DNA from: Rhyacophila brunnea
Lineage: Eukaryota; Arthropoda; Insecta; Trichoptera; Rhyacophilidae
DNA length: 64,000 nt
Assembly: GCA_022495005.1 (NCBI GenBank)
Contig: JAGYXB010000694.1
Span: 1 to 64,000 of the forward strand
Direction: 5' to 3'
Below, piece after piece: positions 24,051-35,513 of this stretch (positions within the stretch are counted from its first letter, which is position 1; the number at the start of each line of letters is the position of its first letter). The notes below the pieces were generated by a model, which had not been told where the DNA came from, made no database searches, and saw only the letters and a list, made by a program, of their open reading frames with translations. The translations under genes were made by a program, and so were the position numbers.

Positions 24051-27000
24051 GATCACAAGTGAGACTGTTTTCATTTCTGACTTGACTAATGTTTTCAAAA
24101 ACAATAATTACTTATATAATATAAATTAATAAGATACTATTATTATTATTTTGCACAGGCGTGGTTTTGCAATGTGACCATCACACAAGCAAACTTGTTC
24201 AGTGCCGCGTGGGTCGAAAATTTTCATTATTAGCGTAATTCAGAGATGCTTACACGAGAACAGTTGGAGGAGGGTTGATAATATAAACTTTAATAATTGA
24301 GATACCTGGTTTTGTTCATTGTTCGCTTTATGACTATTGTTTTAAATACCCACTTAATGAGATAACGAAACCTGCTATCTAATTTTATCATATATATTAT
24401 GTAATATTTTATTGATTTATATAATAAACGAATGATTCGGCGTAATAAATACTTTTTAATTACTTTACATAGTACATTACTCGTAAAATTGAAATTGAGA
24501 ATGTTAAATATTCATAATTTGAGAATACCGCTGATAGTATACTTACTTACTATTAAACTTCTTTGAAATCGTCTTTTGTGTTTTAAATAATGTGTTTCAA
24601 GGTAGATACTCGTATCAACATTAACTTAATAACTAACTGGTGTCAAAATCTTAATAAACAATAATTTAATAAACCATTTGTAACAATCATACCACTTATT
24701 ATTACAAGGGTTATACACTTTAATATATATATATGTTTTGTTGGAAGAACAAAACAATGGAGCGGAAGGGATCGTCAGCATTTTCTCAATCATAATTAGA
24801 TCAGTAGAGTATATTCTGATTTGTTTAATTGCGACAATGTCTCTTGTAATGTGAACTGCATTTATATAAATAGCAAGGACATCCCATAACTCATTACTCA
24901 CATTAAGTCAGTCACTTGGTGCACAACTCATCTCGAGTCCAGTCTCGCGGTTATATTAACATCTCAGTACATTGCCCGTCAGTTCAATAATATAATCAAT
25001 CGCATCAGTATCACTCTGTCATTTTTATGATTGTATTTATTTATGCTTGTATCGATACATAAACTCTAGCCTCAAAACATCCTAAGCAACTATGACTTTA
25101 TCTTCATACACCTAATCATCCCTAAAGTGATGACCCCGACATAAATACGACGTGAAAAGACGACAAAAATCCCCAAATATTTTTTATTTAACGATCATTT
25201 TAAAAGATTTTAGAATGTAACATATTGTATAATATGAAAACACCTCAAGATATATTACTAGAAAAAATCCTTCGTTGAATAAAAAAATAGTTTATATTAT
25301 TATAATTATAAAAATAATAAATTTGTTTTAAATCATAGATGTCCAAAATTTAGTCTTTTTTGGGGCACATTTAGTGAAGATGCTTTATAGGTTCTAACGC
25401 AAAATGTTAGAATTTCTTAAAAAAAACTAATCAATTTTAAAATTCAATATCAATAATTATGCTGAATATTACCTGTATAAATTACTAGGTAGTTACTAGG
25501 TACTACAACACAACTACTTTAACAAAATGTTACTTTATTTACAATGTCAAACAACGATTTTTACAACAACACCCTTTTATAGTAATACTATATTTTATAC
25601 AATCAGAAAAAATGTTAATTTCTAGAATTAAACAGAATGGGCAGATTATTCCGACTAAGAGCGCGATGCTCAATCGTCTGTCATAATTACAACAAAATTA
25701 CAACAAAACACTATCCAGAAAGCCTTTCATAGTTATGATCGAGTTGTCTATGGTCCACCAAATCTGCAATAGCTTCGTTCTGTTTTTCTATTGAAAATAT
25801 TACCATATATAAAAATTCTCTTTTTCATAATTTAGGTAAATTATTTTGTAATTGTTAAGCGATGACAAAAATATAAAAAATATACAAAATAAATTCAATA
25901 ACTATAAATAGACAATTAATATTTAATTAAAATGATTTAATGTCTCCGCAATTAGTGAATAATATAAGTTATTTTTTGACCCATGTTTTTCCCGATACGG
26001 TAACACTTGCCGTTGAAATGTCAGATTTTGTCATTTACAATTATTTCAAATATGCCATGATGTGAATAATTATATAGAGTGATTAAAATTAATATTACCA
26101 TGTTGGTGTGTAGGTAACTAAGTACTTATATATTTCAACTACCTATCTATTGGTTTAATATCACATAAATATCTAAATCTGAATAAGAAAAGTTAATTCA
26201 TAATTCATTGACACTGACATTTCAATTCGATAATCGGTTTTACTAAATTAAGACATGTACAGAATCAAGAAAGTAAAGGAAAATGTGTCGTATTAAATGT
26301 CACGGATATTTAATAGTTGTTCAATACCCATATTGAGATCAATTGTTAAATGAATTTGAGTGTATTGGCCGTTTTAAAGACACGTAAATTTATTTTGACA
26401 GCAGCTGTCAGTGGTAAATGGTAATACTATAGAGGGGCAAGGGGGCGAGTTCATAACAAAAGTAGTCTATGGTTAAGGATTCCTTATCTCTATAATCTAT
26501 AGTTAACATATGGATTTCGGCTATTTACCAATTTTACTGTAAGTTTGTGGTAAGTACGAATTGAGCATTACGCCCTTAGCTCTAAAAGATATCCCAATTT
26601 CATCGCCCCTTAATATATGTATGTTTGATAGAGAAACCGCACAAGAAACCTACCTATATATATTTAAAAAGAAGGTGGTACTAAAAACATGTTATTATTT
26701 TATTATACCGGAAAACCACATTGTTTCCCTCTTATTTTCCTCGCCGATCACGGCTCTGTAGGAAAATGTAAAAAAAAGTACGAGAAAAGTTTTTATCTGG
26801 TTATAAAGTATCCTCGTTGCCTTAATCAGGTGGGCTGAAACGCCCCAGCGCCACCTGCACAAAGGGTGCGTAATTATACAATCCAATGCGGAAAGCCTTA
26901 AGTTTATATGAAGGAAACTTACTCAGGTAATTTCATTCAAAGACGTCAGACACGCGAGGTATTTGCAATGTAAATATTACATATATGTAGGCGTCACATA

Positions 27001-27607
27001 TTTATGTCGCATATTTGCTTTGATCTTATCACCTATCAAGACCTAATTTAATTAACACTTGATTTAAGTATTATTAATAGACAGGTAATCTGAATTTATA
27101 TGGGTGTGGTAACATTATAACAATGCATTAAATAGCGATTTAACCGTGATATTAGTAATGCAATATGTATATATAATAAATAATGCGTGTATAGATATAT
27201 ATGTATATACAGATACGTTACCATATAATGAATTTAGTTTTAACAAATCAGTGAGTTATATAACAGTTGGATCCAGGTGTTTCATTTATGTAGGTATATA
27301 TCGCTACCTGAAAGCAACAGTAGTATAAGTAAAAAATACTAGTTTCGAGATAATTCGTGAGTATCTCAGTAATGTCACTGTTGCTTTCATTCAAGTCATA
27401 GAATAATAGATTTTAATAAATACAACAGCGGTATTTTTTGGAATAATAAATGGAGTATTATAATTTAAAAATATCTATTATGTAGGTAGGTATAGCTTTC
27501 AGCAGTCGATTGGCATACTTATCTCAAAGTTGACTTTTTTCAGTTGTTTATCTCACTGTTGCTTTTAGATAGCGATATGCTGTCAGTTTCTTTTATACTT
27601 GCATGTT
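24051..27607. other. AT-rich intergenic DNA
   Basis: About 3.5 kb with no supportable gene. A stretch of mixed composition at 24890-25020 contains several TCAGT initiator-like words, and another lies near 26810-26890. I see no domain or repeat boundary in either. Confidence 0.45.
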
Positions 27608-27842
27608 CAGGGCTCGAATTGGACCGGAGCGCACCGGAGCGCCGTTCCGGGTGGTAAAATCAGTAACATTGTCGTTTCGTCTCGTTGAAAAAATATTTTT
27701 ACCGTTTGAGCTAGAATTTCATATAACAAAAATTCTAACACACTTATTTTTATAAAACACACATAAAATTACATAACTATGTTATTATTTTCAGAAAATT
27801 AACGAGCGCTCCGGTTTGTAAAATTTTCCATTTCGAGTGCTG
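27608..27842. mobile_element. hAT-type MITE, 235 bp
   Basis: The ends are CAGGGCTCGAATTGG and, in inversion, CAGCACTCGAAATGG. GGAGCGC motifs lie inside both ends. It is flanked by TGCATGTT (27600-27607) and TGCACGTT (27843-27850), an 8-bp TSD with one change. CAG-starting ends and 8-bp duplications are the hAT signature. No transposase is present. Confidence 0.75.
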
Positions 27843-27850
27843 TGCACGTT

Positions 27851-28154
27851 AGTATTATACTTCACTGAGATCTTGACTAAGCTCGTACGTTCGATGTAAG
27901 CGTGCGGTCCTCTACCTGTACCCTACCTCACCACTTCACTACTGCTATCTGACCACTTTATGTGCTACTTTATACTTTATGCAAATAAGTATTTATTTAT
28001 GCATACATTTATCTTAATTTCTAAAAATTCTGAAAATCTTGTAACAAAATTATAATTGTATTACACTAAGAAAGTTATACTTACTTTTTTTTGAAGAAAA
28101 TACATAATTTTTAAAACCTCCAAAACACGCTTATAAGAAAACAATATTAGAAAA
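27851..28154. other. AT-rich spacer
   Basis: No gene or repeat boundary visible. Confidence 0.5.
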
Positions 28155-28233
28155 AAAATCGACTTTTGGCACTCGAACGCAGATCTTTCACTTTCCAGAT
28201 AAATGTTTTATCTATTAAACTATCGATCCGTCT
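28155..28233 (-). repeat. tRNA-like segment, probably a SINE head
   Basis: On the minus strand an A-box-like ATAGTTTAATAGATAAAACA is followed about 30 bp later by a B-box-like GCGTTCGAGTGCC. The arms do not fold into a sound cloverleaf, so this is not a functional tRNA gene. A SINE head or tRNA pseudogene is likely. Confidence 0.35.
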
Positions 28234-28415
28234 TCGAATCATTTCTAATAACTGTACTTATCCGTGGTACTTTTCTAAGTTATAAAAATTACTTATCTTA
28301 GTTTTGTTCAACTTTTTAATAACTCAAATATCGTACAATTAACCATTTATTTATTATTTAAACCATTGTTGATTTTTTCTGTCCTAATATTGTATAATAT
28401 ATACCTACTATACTA

Positions 28416-28593
28416 CCCTGCTAAGTAAAAAGATAGTGACACATTTTAGTGAAATGAGAACCAAAGTTTTAAGCTACCTATTCCCTTATATTATGTAAAA
28501 TTATTGGATTGTTTTGACATAATCTCAAAATAAACAGTGGGTTCTCATTTTACTAAAACCTTATTTTAAAAAACTGTCTTTTTAGTAGCAGGG
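28416..28593. mobile_element. MITE, 178 bp, ends CCCTGCTA
   Basis: The inverted ends CCCTGCTAAGTAAAAAGATA / CCCTGCTACTAAAAAGACA enclose a second, inner inverted pair (TTTTAGTGAAATGAGAACC near 28450 against the complement of GGTTCTCATTTTACTAAAA near 28540). Nested inverted repeats at both ends support a foldback-type MITE. It directly abuts the family B copy at 28594. Confidence 0.7.
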
Positions 28594-29115
28594 CAGTAAT
28601 TCTGTACGTTTTTATTAGCTCGTATTCTTGTTTGTTCGGGACAGATTCTTTTGTGTGTGTCCAGTACATTTTTTTTCTTGTTTGTCCAAGATTTGTATTG
28701 GACGATTGAAGATTTTTAACTAACTTTCCGACTAGCTAGATATTTGAAACTTTTAGAATATATCAGAACACGACGACAATACATTCTTTTAATACTTTTA
28801 GTAATTTTAAGCAGAATTGAATTCATTTTTAGTTAATTCTGTTTTGTATGAAAAGTTATTATTTTTGGTTGCTACGGGGTCCTAGCAACTAAATTATTAA
28901 TATATACGTGCGTTACTATGGAAATCAATATGAAATGTCAAATTTTAGTATTCTATCGGTAATATTTATTCAGAATTTCTATCAAGTACAATAAAAAGTT
29001 TTTATTAATACATAGAATTGTCAAGTTTATATTATGATTCAACCTAAATTTAAAAACGTGGTATAAAAAAAGTTCTTTTTGTCTTGTAATTATTTATATT
29101 TAGATTATAGATTAT
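28594..29115 (-). mobile_element. Family B element, copy 2 (inverted fragment)
   Basis: It matches the copy at 7338-9144 in inverted orientation: the GGACAAACAAG block, AACACGACGACAATAC, GGTTGCTACGGGGTCCTAGC, CGTGCGTTACTATGG and AAATTTAAAAACGTGG. It contains the uninserted family A target: in its own sense the flanks read CTAAAAGTATTAAAAGAATG (near 28782-28801). Terminal repeats are not recognised here. Confidence 0.65.
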
Positions 29116-30165
29116 ATTGTCATCTCTGAATATCTGTCATGAAATATATTTTTGTGTGTTACGCAATAGTGTTATATTTCGTCTTAACCTTCTATAGAAT
29201 ATTTTCTTCGACGTCCTTGCATACAACCTTGTAATATTGAACAAGGAATTATTTAATACAACGTAATAAAAAATAATAAAAAAAGAATTTAATTTACGAG
29301 TGAAAAAATTAAGTGGTTCCAAAGCTAAGGGTTAGTAGGGTGCCCATGAAGCCTCGGTATGTGGGCCTCGCAAGGCCGCTTGCGGTAAGAGTGCATTATC
29401 TCTGAGCTATCTCGTAAAGTAATTTGAAAACATGGTAGGGCGCGCCTTCTGTTTCGCTTTTTTTCTTCAAATTTATTACAACAGATTAATAACGGTTGTC
29501 GTTTTGTATTTTTTAAAGGTTATTTATTAGGACTAAAGTGTTTTCAAGTGAAAAAATATAACGCCTTGCAAAAAAAATGGAAAAAAAAAATTAGTAGCCT
29601 TAAAATGATTCTAAATAATTACAAGATAAAAACAACTTTTTATACACCACGTTTTTAAATTTTCTATTGAATCATACAACAACTTTTGCAGTTTTTGTTG
29701 TTATCCAATATTACAATAGGTATTATGTATATGCAAAACAACGGCCTTTAGACTACGGTAAGCTGCAGGTTTGAATTCCGTTGCTAGAGTCAATAATTAA
29801 CAATGGCTATATATTATAAGAAAATAAGGTTTATATAAAAAAAAATCTTGAAAGAAAAAACTGAAAAGTAAGTTTTTAATTTTTAACAACTTAACGAGAA
29901 TAATGAAGCAGAATATTTTATTATTTCATAAATAACAACAATGGCTATATTTAAGTAGTGAAAATGTAGGTATGTATCTATTCGATAAAACAAAGTAATT
30001 ATTGTTCTAATAGGTATTGATACCGTCATTATTATACTTTGATAAGATGTGTCAACCGATGCATTATTGTAATATAGATTAACTATTGACAGATTGTTGT
30101 TTGAAATTCACGCCATTTTAGCAAGACTTGCTGCCTTCCAGCAAAACTAGCATATAACTAATAAT
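29116..30165. other. Intergenic DNA with a small family B fragment
   Basis: 29612-29685 matches the TTTTATACACCACGTTTTTA part of family B. A less AT-rich stretch at 29330-29450 and a tRNA-like word near 29765 are visible but unassigned. Confidence 0.4.
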
Positions 30166-30690
30166 TACAGGATATAAAGAACTTTTTATATACAACGTTT
30201 TTAAATTTTCTGTTGAATCATATAAACTTGACAATTCTATGTATTAATAATTTAGGACAAATAAGGCAATTGTCAACAAATCATTGTTTTGCTATTTTGC
30301 AACAAACAAAATACATATAGAATATTGAAATGTCATTTTGATTTCCATAGTAACGCACCTATATATTAATAATTTAGTTGCTAAAACCACCCCCTTAGCA
30401 ACCAAAAATATTGGATTGGATTTCGGATTTCATACAAAACAGAATTTAATGAAAATGAATTCAATTCTACTTAAAGATGGCTAAAAGTATTTAAAGAATG
30501 CATTGGCAACGTGTTCTGATATACTCTAAAAGTTTCAAATGTCTAGTTGGTACGGAAGTTAGTTAAAAATCGATTGCAAGATTTATACTGGATAAACAAC
30601 CACCAAATAAACAAAAATACGAGCTAAGGAAAACGTGGTAAAAAATAATAATTATTGTATTTTAATGTTAGGTCGTTTTGTAAGAGGAAG
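30166..30690 (+). mobile_element. Family B element, copy 3 (fragment)
   Basis: It follows the order of the 7.3-9.1 kb copy: AACGTTTTTAAATTTTCTGT, CATAGTAACGCACCTATATA, GTTGCTAAAACCACC, CTTAAAGATGGCTAAAAGTA, TGTTCTGATATACTC and ATCGATTGCAAGATT. It has no family A insertion, so 30478-30500 shows the target before insertion. The GGCGG-rich right end is replaced by unrelated sequence. Confidence 0.65.
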
Positions 30691-30741
30691 TAAGAAACTT
30701 CATATACATCAAGACATATAAGTGATATTATATGATTCCGG

Positions 30742-31354
30742 ACCAAAAAAATATCCTCATCAATGGCACTCAGCTCGAACAGGTGAAAAAATCTATCTGG
30801 GATAACAAGTGTCTAAATATGTAATATAATAGAAATTATTCGCAGAGTAAAGCTAGTCTGGAGTGCTTTTGGCCGCCTGAATAATGTCTTCAAAAGTGAC
30901 CTCCCACTATGCCTAAAGCTCAAAGTCTTCAACCAGTGTGTGCTTCCCGTAATCACATATTATGCATGTGAAACATGAACCCTAAGTAAAAGTGAGATCC
31001 AGAAACATAAAATACCACAACGTGATAGGGAGAGGTGCATGCAGGGCATAACGCGAAAGGACAGCAATAAGAATGAGTGGATAAGGAAAAAGACAAGGGT
31101 TTGCGAAACTGCGGAAATGGGCTGGACACATAGCTCGAAGAAGGGACAATTGTTGGACAAATTTAGTCATCCAGTGGTATCCAAGAGGTTCAAAACGTCC
31201 GCAAGGTACACACATATAGAGGCCGCTGGATTGATGAAATGATAAAGATCTGCGAAAGTACGTGGCAACGCAACGCACAGGACCGAGAGAAGTGGAATCA
31301 GCTTGAAGAGACCCTCATCCAGCAGTGGATAGATTCAGGCTGATGATGATAATG
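30742..31354 (+). pseudogene. 5'-truncated RTE-like LINE with a 12-bp TSD
   Basis: The insertion is bounded by ATATGATTCCGG on both sides (30730-30741 and 31355-31366). It starts within the reverse transcriptase, where an ILINGTQLEQV-type segment is readable. It runs through the WSAFGRLNN region (frame broken) and the C-terminal domain to the shared end CAGTGGATAGATTCAGGCTG and a (GAT)n tail. Stops and frame changes occur throughout, for example a TGA where the family has a Trp codon in the ACETWTLSK motif near 30978. It inserted into a tRNA-like segment whose downstream part lies at 31361-31430. Confidence 0.85.
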
Positions 31355-31360
31355 ATATGA

Positions 31361-31430
31361 TTCCGGCCAATGTGACTTACCAAAATGGTAATCCAACGGA
31401 TGCTGGTTTGATTCCCGTCTGGCATTATAT
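31361..31430 (+). repeat. tRNA-like segment downstream of the LINE
   Basis: ATGGTAATCCAACGGAT followed by a B-box-like GGTTTGATTCCCG. It resembles the tRNA-like head at 43571-43672 (GTGGTAATGCAACGGAT...GAGTTCGATTCCCCG). It is probably the remnant of a second tRNA-derived SINE family. Confidence 0.35.
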
Positions 31431-31660
31431 TATTTTTCAAATAAGTTTAATTAAGGATGTGAATTCTTGTTCATTGCATAAAAAACAGGTTAAATAATTT
31501 ATACAATTATTATTGTTTCCAATTTAGACTTTTTTCAAATTCAAAAATAGGGTAAAGTTATGTCTAAAATAAGTACATAATATTTTTAAAGTATAATTTT
31601 TTTTTCGATATTATGTACTCGTATATTTCAACACCCATCCAGCAGTGTCCGGTAAACAAT

Positions 31661-31877
31661 CCCACGATGGCCGCGCTACTTAAGCATCGGCTTATAGCGT
31701 CGTGGGTCCCAGGTTCGAATCCTGGGTCTGGAAGGTACACATATTATTTTTCAATTTGTGTATGAGTCAGAGTAAGGACCTAATAGGTTTAGCAAGTGGC
31801 TGACATCAATTTCTCGTAAAAACATAACATGCTAATACAAACCTCTCATTACCATCTTATTAGGATCGGACATGGTC
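31661..31877 (+). mobile_element. tRNA-derived SINE, near full-length copy
   Basis: A tRNA-like head (CCCACGATGGCCGCGCTACT, a degraded A box, then B box GGTTCGAATCC at 31712-31722) is followed by the body shared with 49092-49328 (CACATATTATTTTTCAATTT, GGACCTAATAGGTTTAGC, GTGGCTGACATCAATTT) to AGGATCGGACATGGTC. A hAT-like MITE sits exactly at its 3' end. Confidence 0.8.
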
Positions 31878-31882
31878 GCAAT

Positions 31883-32158
31883 CTAGGGGTGGCATGGTAA
31901 ACGAAAGTATCGTGAAGCCGGCAAGTATGGTGAAAAAGTATGGTGAAACAGTTCGGTAATCAATTTGCGGCAAAATTTCAACGTTAACATTATATTATAT
32001 GGGTACGTTATAATGACCAAAGTACATCCTTCGTGATGCCCTACATTTTTCTTATCGCGTCGCCATTTCTCGTGAGTTATCGGCTGTTGTCGGCATGCTT
32101 CATTCAGTTGTGTGAGGAAGCCAAATGGTTGCCTATCTGTACTTTTAATACATCTATG
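31883..32158. mobile_element. Probable hAT-type MITE at the SINE 3' end
   Basis: It is flanked by the 8-bp direct repeat GTCGCAAT (31875-31882 and 32159-32166). The left end, CTAGGGGTGGCA, fits a hAT terminus and is followed by repeated AAGTATGGTGAA words. The right end is only weakly complementary. The perfect 8-bp duplication is the main support. Confidence 0.5.
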
Positions 32159-32166
32159 GTCGCAAT

Positions 32167-33154
32167 ATTTCAGAAGTTTTTTTTTTTCAATCTTATATAA
32201 TTTCTACGATAAATCTTCTGACACTTTTAAATTGCGTGTATATTCATTATTGCGTAATAATAAAAAAAATATCGTATTTAAGTATTTGTATCTAGTGAAA
32301 CAATCTGTTACTGACTTTGCAGTTGAAACTGTGTTTTGATGCTCATCGGAACATACCTATTTAATTTTTGTCCACATAATTGACTTTATATTGACAGTTT
32401 TTTTACAAAGATTTGTTGACTATATTTGAAAAAATCAATGGTCATACGTAGATATTTAATTTACCACTTTAGAGACGTGCCCTCTATCACCTACCCCACA
32501 GTAGAGCCTTAATAACACAAAGAAAAACAAAACAATAGAGAAAACAAATATGTACTTTGAGTATAAATCGTCACCCAACGTTTGGGTAGAATGATTAAAA
32601 TGTAAAATAAAAGATGTAATAGTAAATGAAAATTGTGAGAGAACACTCATCATTCAGATCGAGAGATAAATAAGCAAAATTAAATTGCTGGAGATTTCAG
32701 AGGCTTAAGTCACCGAGCGACGTTTTTAAGCCATTATTATTCTGTTATCAATGGAATCTTTACATCGTCCGATCTCCTCAAATCAAACTTGATGGCTTTG
32801 AGAGGGCTTAAGAAAATGACAGCTACGGATTATTAACGTTATAAAAATAACATTGTAAATTTAATATCGTTTCAGAATTATTATGACGCTTTTTCATTTT
32901 ATTAAACAAATGAGATTTTTTGATAGCGTTTTTATAGCATTTTTAATAAAACTTTGTGATAATCATCACCATCAGTCTTTTTCAGTTTACTGTTTTATGG
33001 AGTACTCTTTTTTAAAAGGAAATTTTCCACTCTTAGTTCCGTCAATCCAGCGTTTTTTCGGTCGTTTTATATATTTTGAGTACTACTGGATTATCGAATT
33101 ATTCGTCTATGCTTATAAACTATATATTGTAGGGAATAGCTTCATTGGGAAGCC
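32167..33154. other. AT-rich intergenic DNA
   Basis: No supportable gene. The 110-codon opening at 32883-33215 is rich in Phe/Ile/Tyr, as expected of chance translation of AT-rich DNA, and runs into a MITE. Confidence 0.5.
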
Positions 33155-33157
33155 TTA

Positions 33158-33277
33158 CGCCGTGTCCACACTGGCAACCTCATTAAATAGCACGATAATT
33201 ATGAAAATTTGTTAGACCAAAAATTATTTTAATCGAAATTTAATGAGGTTGCCAGCGTTGCCAATGTGGACACGGCT
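33158..33277. mobile_element. PIF/Harbinger-like MITE, 120 bp
   Basis: The inverted ends GCCGTGTCCACACTGGCAAC / GCCGTGTCCACATTGGCAAC continue through a CCTCATTAAAT block, although the right side carries an extra copy of GCTGGCAAC. TTA flanks both sides (33155-33157 and 33278-33280), fitting the 3-bp TWA target of PIF/Harbinger elements. Confidence 0.7.
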
Positions 33278-33474
33278 TTAGCCAAACACGGCAACGCAAA
33301 GGTGGAGAGAGTGCCTCATGCCAACTACCGCGGCAATAATAAACTCTAAATATCAAAATACTGTTTGATACTTTTTAATTTAATATAAGTTATTTAATAT
33401 CACATCGGCAGTTTAAAAAAATATTTAATTTATTGATACGACATTTTTTGAGATCGACAATTGTCACGGAGGCT

Positions 33475-33638
33475 CCGGCAGACAGACGGTCCAGCTTTCG
33501 CCTCCCGGATATCAAGTCCCAAACAAAGGGCTCACAACACATTTATTTCATATATGTACATCATATCGCACATACATTTTGTTACTGCCTTTAGTGGCTA
33601 GTAAAGCTTGATGCTCGTTTGGTGCAGCTTTTATTAAC
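33475..33638 (-). mobile_element. Possible solo LTR or LTR fragment
   Basis: A GC-richer segment starts TGTCACGGAGGCTCCGG and ends AACACA. On the minus strand an AATAAA-like word lies near the start and the segment closes GTGACA. TG...CA borders and a polyadenylation word suit a short LTR, but I found no flanking duplication, primer site or partner LTR. Confidence 0.25.
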
Positions 33639-33739
33639 ACATTGATAAATTATAAAGATTAATAATACAATTATTAAATCTCTAATTGAGAGTTTTTGAA
33701 TAAATAATTCTATTACATTATATTCTGTTTACTCACGTG

Positions 33740-33965
33740 TAACATAGCTCAAAGATGAGACAATCGTTGGACAAATCTAGTCATCCAGTGGTATCCAAGA
33801 AGTACAAAACGTCTGCAAGGTAGACCTAGAGGCCGCTCGATCGATAAAGTTGCGATATGTCTGCGGAAGTACGTGGCAACGCAATGCACAGGACCGGGAT
33901 AAGTGTAAGCAGCTTAAAGAGGCCTTCATCCAGCAGTGGATAGATTCAGGCTGATGATGATGATG
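33740..33965 (+). pseudogene. Short 5'-truncated RTE-like LINE with a 9-bp TSD
   Basis: 226 bp of the extreme 3' end of the same LINE: the HIAQR-type segment, the GRPRGR block (with a small insertion near 33845) and the CAGTGGATAGATTCAGGCTG end with (GAT)n tail. It is bounded by ACTCACGTG (33731-33739 and 33966-33974). The frame is broken. Confidence 0.85.
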
Positions 33966-34090
33966 ACTCACGTGACGCCCAACATAGACAATTCCATGTC
34001 ACCCTGTGAAACTTTTAATTTGTAAATTTCTCCGTTACTAAAATACCAAGTTTCACATTCATACGTTATTACTGGAAGTATACATTGTAT

Positions 34091-34238
34091 TATTGATTAA
34101 TTTAATAAAACGCATTTTTGTTTTTGGTACTTATTCCACTTTTTTATTTAATAAATTTGGACCGGTTTTGTCCGCCTCACATTTTCAAAAAAAGTAGAAT
34201 AGGTACAAAAAAATTGCGTTTAATTAAAATTATCAATA
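34091..34238. mobile_element. Foldback MITE family C, copy 1 (148 bp)
   Basis: The inverted arms start TATTGATTAATTTAATAAAA and include GTACTTATTCCAC. The interior GGACCGGTTTTGTCCGCCTC matches the 210-bp copy at 40991-41200. The right arm is shortened. It can fold into a hairpin over most of its length. Confidence 0.7.
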
Positions 34239-34373
34239 ATACAATGCAGTTACACCATATTGTATTGACAGTTAACACAATAAAAGAAAAAAGTATACTA
34301 CACTGATTAAACATTTGAGGTACAATGGGAAGTCACTCTTGAAAACAACGTTACTATACAGATTCCCCACAAC

Positions 34374-35505
34374 TAGGGAATCCAATCCCGAGCCAAAATT
34401 TTGATCCCGGGATTTCGGGATTACAATCTGACAATCCCGAGATTCCGGGACTGGTCCCGGGATTGGCATTTTTTCCCATAGTTTATATAAAATTTATATA
34501 TATTCAAATTGATAAAATCGGTCAAAAATAAATCTAGTATAATTTATACTATTTAAGACATCTATTGTTAATATTGTGTGCGTTCAATCTTGGAAATACA
34601 TAAGTTTAATGGATTGAATAATATTGTAATATAAATAAAAATGTGAAAGTAAAACAGTTTTATTTATTTATGAAAATATAACAAATAAAATACAATTTCA
34701 ATTAAAATAAAAAGTAACATAATATTATGTTGAAAAAATTAAAGATTTAAGTAATTAAAACATTATTCTGAATAATATGCCCGAAGTAATCTCGAGAATA
34801 ACATTTTCTGGTAGTGCGCAATGATTTACTTACTATAAAAAGAAGACTGCTTAGGTATAAATGGCTGAAACGTCTAATTAAATGTTTCTTGATATGTTTA
34901 TTCTATTTCTCAAATTCACTTTACGGATGTTACTAGCATCATACTTATTATTATGTGGAATTTTTAAAGTATGTTAAACTATTTACAAATCTAAACGATT
35001 TCATTTATAAAATTTCGTAAAATCAATATTGCTTTTATATTATATGAGATTGTTGTTTCTGATAGTAAAGACTTATGAATGGGTTAGCGAGATTTAAAAT
35101 AGTAAATCAAATCATGGTGTATGGCTTTTCCGCTTCATAAATCTAATTAGTCAGCCAAATATGAAACTGCCGTAAAACGTATTAGATCATGGTGGAATTA
35201 CTTTGTTAAAAGTGCGAAGCATTGTTTTTTTGCAATCTTTCTCATTTTTATTAATTTATGTGAAAAAATTAAATAAATTGGCAACTCACACATGGGTAAT
35301 AAATCAAACTTCATTCAAACTCAGTTTATTTCGAATGAAGTTATTTGTTATTAAAAGTTTTTTTTCTGTTATATTTTCGTTTTTATTTTGTTTTCCATAA
35401 AAATTGATAAAAAAAATCAATCCCGAAAGCTTCAGGATTATGTTTACCAATCCCGGGATTCATAGGTATCGAAAATAGTTCGGGATCCCGGGATTGGAAT
35501 CCCTA
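34374..35505. mobile_element. Non-autonomous hAT-type transposon, 1.13 kb, perfect 8-bp TSD
   Basis: The ends are TAGGGAATCCAATCCCG and, in inversion, TAGGGATTCCAATCCCG. The flanking 8-bp repeat CCCACAAC is identical on both sides (34366-34373 and 35506-35513). Both subterminal regions are packed with AATCCCGGGATT-type palindromic words, likely binding sites of the original transposase. The 900-bp core is AT-rich with no readable transposase; the opening at 35203-35400 shows no domain. Confidence 0.85.
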
Positions 35506-35513
35506 CCCACAAC

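Noticed and set aside
32883..33215. 110-codon open frame
   Set aside because: Its amino-acid mix is what AT-rich DNA gives by chance, it runs into a MITE, and it has no recognisable motif.
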